Assembly: GCA_900540365.1 (NCBI GenBank) | Contig: UQFN01000001.1 | Span: 115,860 to 179,859 of the forward strand | Direction of reading: 5' to 3' | Origin: an uncultured Mollicutes bacterium | Lineage (GTDB): Bacteria > Bacillota_I > Bacilli_A > RFN20 > CAG-826 | DNA length: 64,000 nt | Shown here: piece by piece, positions 61,577 to 64,000 of the stretch | Position numbering within the stretch: the stretch's first letter is position 1 | Layout of the letters: every line of letters starts with the position of its first letter | The notes under the pieces: model-generated | What the model saw: the letters and a program-made list of their open reading frames with translations, nothing else | Databases searched by the model: none | Told to the model about the DNA's origin: nothing | Translations under genes and position numbers: made by a program

Positions 61577-63384
61577 TTTTTTGCTTCCCATTTCTTTCTT
61601 TCAGCGGTATTTAGGATTTTCTTTCTCATTCTAAATGTTGAAGGAGTTATTTCAACTAATTCATCTGAATTAATATAATCTAAGCACGCTTCAAGAGTCA
61701 TTTTTCTTGGAACTTTTAATACAACCGTTTGATCTTTATTTGCGCTTCTTTGATTAGTTAAGTTTTTAGTTTGACAAACATTAACTGCTAAATCAGAATC
61801 ATATTTATTTTCACCAACAATCATTCCTTCATAGACATCAACACCAGGTCCGACAAACATAATTCCTCTATCTTCAACATGTTGAAGAGCGTATGGAGTA
61901 GAAGTACCTTTTTCAGTAGCAACCAAAACACCAATTTGTCTTTCACCAACACTTTTTTCTTTACATGGACGATATTCTTTAAAAGTATGAGCAATAATTC
62001 CATAACCCTTAGTCAATGTAAGGAAGTTAGTTACAAAACCAATTAATCCTCTTGAAGGAATTACATAATTAATTTTAGTATTAGAATCATCGCTAGTCAT
62101 ATCAATTAATTCAGCATCTCTACTTCCTAAACTTGTCATAATATCGCCAACAAAATCGTTAGGAACTTCTACTGATAAATCTTCATATGGTTCACATTTA
62201 CAACCATCAATTTCTTTAATAATAACTTGTGGTCTACTAACTTCTAATTCAAAACCTTCACGTCTCATATTTTCGATTAAAATACCTAAATGGAGTTCTC
62301 CTCTACCAGAAACAATCCAAGATTCAGAATTTAAAACTCTTTCGACTTTTAATGAGACATCACGTTCTTTTTCTTTAAATAATCGTTCCTCAATTTTTCT
62401 TGCGGTCAATAATTTTCCATCTTTACCACTAAAAGGAGAAGAATTTGTACCAAAAGTCATTTGTAAAGTTGGCTCATCAATATGTAATGGAGGAAGAGGA
62501 TTAATGTTATTTAATTCACAAACAGTTTCCCCAACATAAATATCTGGCAAGCCAGCAACAGCAACAATTTCGCCAGCATGAGCTTCTTCAATCTCAATTT
62601 TTTTAAGACCATAATAACCAATTAGTTTTAATACTTTAAAGTTTTTAACTGTTCCATCAAGTCGAGCACAGCTAACCATTTGATTAACTTTAATTGAACC
62701 TTGTTGAATTCTACCAATACCCATTCTCCCGACATAATCGTTATAATCTAATAAAGCAAATTGAAGTTGTAATGGTTTATTTATATCAACAGGTGGTTCA
62801 GGAATTTCTTTTAAAATTAAGTCAAAAATAGGATCCATTCCTGGTTTTTGGTCGTTTGGATTAGGACTTAAAGAACTAGTTCCATTTAAAGCACTTGTGT
62901 ATGCAACTTGGAAATCTAAAAATTCTTCAGGAGCTCCTAATTCGATAAAAAGTGATAAAACTTCATCAACTGCTTTTTTAGGATTAGCATTTGGGCGATC
63001 GATTTTATTTATAACAACAATAGGTTTTACATGTGCTTCTAATGCTTTTTTTAAGACAAAACGAGTTTGTGGCATTGTTCCTTCAAAAGCATCAACAAGT
63101 AATAAACAACCATCAACCATATGCATAATTCTTTCAACTTCGCCACCAAAGTCAGCATGCCCAGGAGTGTCTAAAATATTAATTTTAGTATCTTTATATT
63201 TAATACTTGTGGTTTTAGCAAGAATAGTAATTCCTCTTTCTCTTTCGATATCATTACTATCCATTGCACGATCTTCTAATTTTTCGTTTTCTCTAAAAGT
63301 TCCACTGGATTTCAATAACTGATTAACAAGAGTAGTTTTACCATGATCAACGTGAGCAATAATTGCAATATTTCTTAGATTCAT
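61570..63384 (-). CDS. typA: Translational GTPase TypA/BipA
   Basis: A 604-residue GTPase: G1 AHVDHGKTT, G2 region RERGITI, G3 DTPGH, G4 NKIDRPNA, then the EF-G-like domains (SGRGELHLGILIENMRREGFE, RGLIGF) and the TypA C-terminal domain. It binds the 70S ribosome and helps in stress and 50S maturation. The start is the ATG at 63384 with GAGGAGG upstream, giving the canonical MNLRNIAIIAHVDHGKTT; an in-frame extension to 63441 is not needed. Confidence 0.96.
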   Translation of the reverse strand: MNLRNIAIIAHVDHGKTTLVNQLLKSSGTFRENEKLEDRAMDSNDIERERGITILAKTTSIKYKDTKINILDTPGHADFGGEVERIMHMVDGCLLLVDAFEGTMPQTRFVLKKALEAHVKPIVVINKIDRPNANPKKAVDEVLSLFIELGAPEEFLDFQVAYTSALNGTSSLSPNPNDQKPGMDPIFDLILKEIPEPPVDINKPLQLQFALLDYNDYVGRMGIGRIQQGSIKVNQMVSCARLDGTVKNFKVLKLIGYYGLKKIEIEEAHAGEIVAVAGLPDIYVGETVCELNNINPLPPLHIDEPTLQMTFGTNSSPFSGKDGKLLTARKIEERLFKEKERDVSLKVERVLNSESWIVSGRGELHLGILIENMRREGFELEVSRPQVIIKEIDGCKCEPYEDLSVEVPNDFVGDIMTSLGSRDAELIDMTSDDSNTKINYVIPSRGLIGFVTNFLTLTKGYGIIAHTFKEYRPCKEKSVGERQIGVLVATEKGTSTPYALQHVEDRGIMFVGPGVDVYEGMIVGENKYDSDLAVNVCQTKNLTNQRSANKDQTVVLKVPRKMTLEACLDYINSDELVEITPSTFRMRKKILNTAERKKWEAKNK

Positions 63385-63548
63385 GTTATATACCTCCTCA
63401 AAAACGTTTATAAATATATCATATTTATAATCAATTTGCATTTATTAGAGACTGATTTTTATAGAAAATATATATTTTTTTATAAAATTAGGTTTAAAAG
63501 ATAATAAAATATTTTTGAAGAAACTTTTAAAAAGTCTAAAAATTAGAC

Positions 63549-63577
63549 AAAAACCCTTCAAAACTTAAATATTTTTT
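63549..63577 (-). repeat. Dispersed ~30-bp repeat, copy H (reverse orientation)
   Basis: Read on the minus strand: AAAATATTTAAGTTTTGAAG followed by GGTTTTTG. It lies between divergent typA and secG and is the only copy clearly in the opposite orientation. Confidence 0.65.
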
Positions 63578-63673
63578 AAAAAAGCTGTTGAATAAATTAA
63601 ACTTTAAATATTATATATTTAAGTTGTAAAAAAAATAGTATTGTAATAATATATACAAGAAAAGAGGTTATAT

Positions 63674-63913
63674 ATGGCTTGGTACGATTATATTTTCTGG
63701 GTTATTGCTGTTATCATTATTATTCTTAGTTTACTTCAAGGTGGTAAATCTGAAGGTGCTTCTGGTGCAATCACTGGTGGTGGTTTAAATGTCTTCGTTA
63801 AGACTAAAGAAAGAGGAAGTGAACTAATAGTTAGTTATTTAACTCTTGGATTTGGAATTGTATTTTTGTTCTTAGCTTTACTTTCACAAGCTCTTGGAGC
63901 AACTGCTGCTTAA
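63674..63913 (+). CDS. secG: Preprotein translocase subunit SecG
   Basis: A 79-residue protein with two membrane helices (about 5-22 and 53-73) joined by the family loop LLQGGKSEGASGAITGGG. It is the small subunit of SecYEG and partner of the SecA encoded 9 kb upstream. AAAAGAGG precedes the ATG. Length is normal. Confidence 0.93.
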   Translation: MAWYDYIFWVIAVIIIILSLLQGGKSEGASGAITGGGLNVFVKTKERGSELIVSYLTLGFGIVFLFLALLSQALGATAA

Positions 63914-63944
63914 TAATTTAAAATATTAAAATTTAAAATCTCAC

Positions 63945-64000
63945 TTTGAAGTGAACCCCAAAATGGACACACTTCAAAAAAGCCAAAAGACAGGAATCGT
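63945..64000. mobile_element. Possible insertion-sequence end, cut by the window edge
   Basis: GTGAACCCCAAAATGGACAC (63951-63970) resembles the terminal inverted repeat of IS3-family elements of the IS150 kind. It is framed by the inverted repeat TTTGAAGTG / CACTTCAAA (63945-63978). No transposase is visible before the edge. A hairpin after secG without a proper T-run is the alternative. Confidence 0.35.

Noticed and set aside
62897..63322. Open frame antisense to typA (141 codons)
   Set aside because: It lies wholly opposite a well-conserved GTPase gene, shows no family resemblance and is a shadow frame.

Overview
The window is strongly AT-rich DNA from a low-GC Gram-positive bacterium of the Bacilli/Mollicutes side. 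It uses the standard genetic code: TGA ends many genes, and prfB (release factor 2) is present. Gene order repeatedly matches blocks that lie near the origin in Bacillus: pth-mfd-rqcP-tilS-ftsH-dus-lysS, rpsF-ssb-rpsR, gdpP-rplI-dnaB, dnaX-ybaB-recR-tmk-holB-ricT-rsmI, prfA-prmC-tsaC-rpiB and comFA-comFC-secA-prfB-uvrB. No sporulation genes, rRNA genes or tRNA genes were seen. A gut-type relative of Acholeplasma or the RF39-like Bacilli is my guess; the sequence alone does not settle the order.

Layout. 1-5.7 kb: end of a sugar kinase, a heterodimeric ABC exporter and a DUF368/PopT lipid-carrier transporter. 5.8-18.7 kb: pth to lysS, with a convergent nadE that carries an antitoxin-like N-terminal extension. 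18.7-26.6 kb: rpsF/ssb/rpsR, then gdpP/rplI/dnaB/walJ/rlmH and two poorly known genes. 26.9-27.3 kb: tmRNA (ssrA). 27.3-35.6 kb: an accessory island beginning at the tmRNA 3' end. It holds a radical SAM/MarR/radical SAM cassette, a decayed NifX-type gene, a DUF4143 ATPase between 20-bp direct repeats, a GC-richer CPBP protease, an ABC-2 exporter and a decayed AAA ATPase. 35.6-43.9 kb: purB-purA, an ion permease, a ROK kinase, a pseudouridine synthase and a DUF1538 plus two PII-like proteins. 44-49.8 kb (minus strand): the dnaX-to-rsmI replication and repair block. 49.9-63.9 kb: prfA to uvrB, typA and secG. The last ~55 bases may be the end of an insertion sequence.

Most genes form tight operons with 1-40 nt overlaps and serve translation quality control, replication, purine synthesis and protein export.

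Most unusual features: (1) a dispersed ~30-bp repeat (core AGTTTTGCAGGGTTTTTT), about ten copies in 64 kb, mostly at gene ends, where it sometimes supplies the stop codon, and twice inside reading frames (nadE and dnaX); (2) the Phd/YefM-like domain fused to NAD synthetase, with a copy of that repeat exactly in the linker; (3) the mobile radical SAM pair cassette beside tmRNA; (4) perfect 24-bp palindromes directly upstream of gdpP and of a membrane-protein gene.
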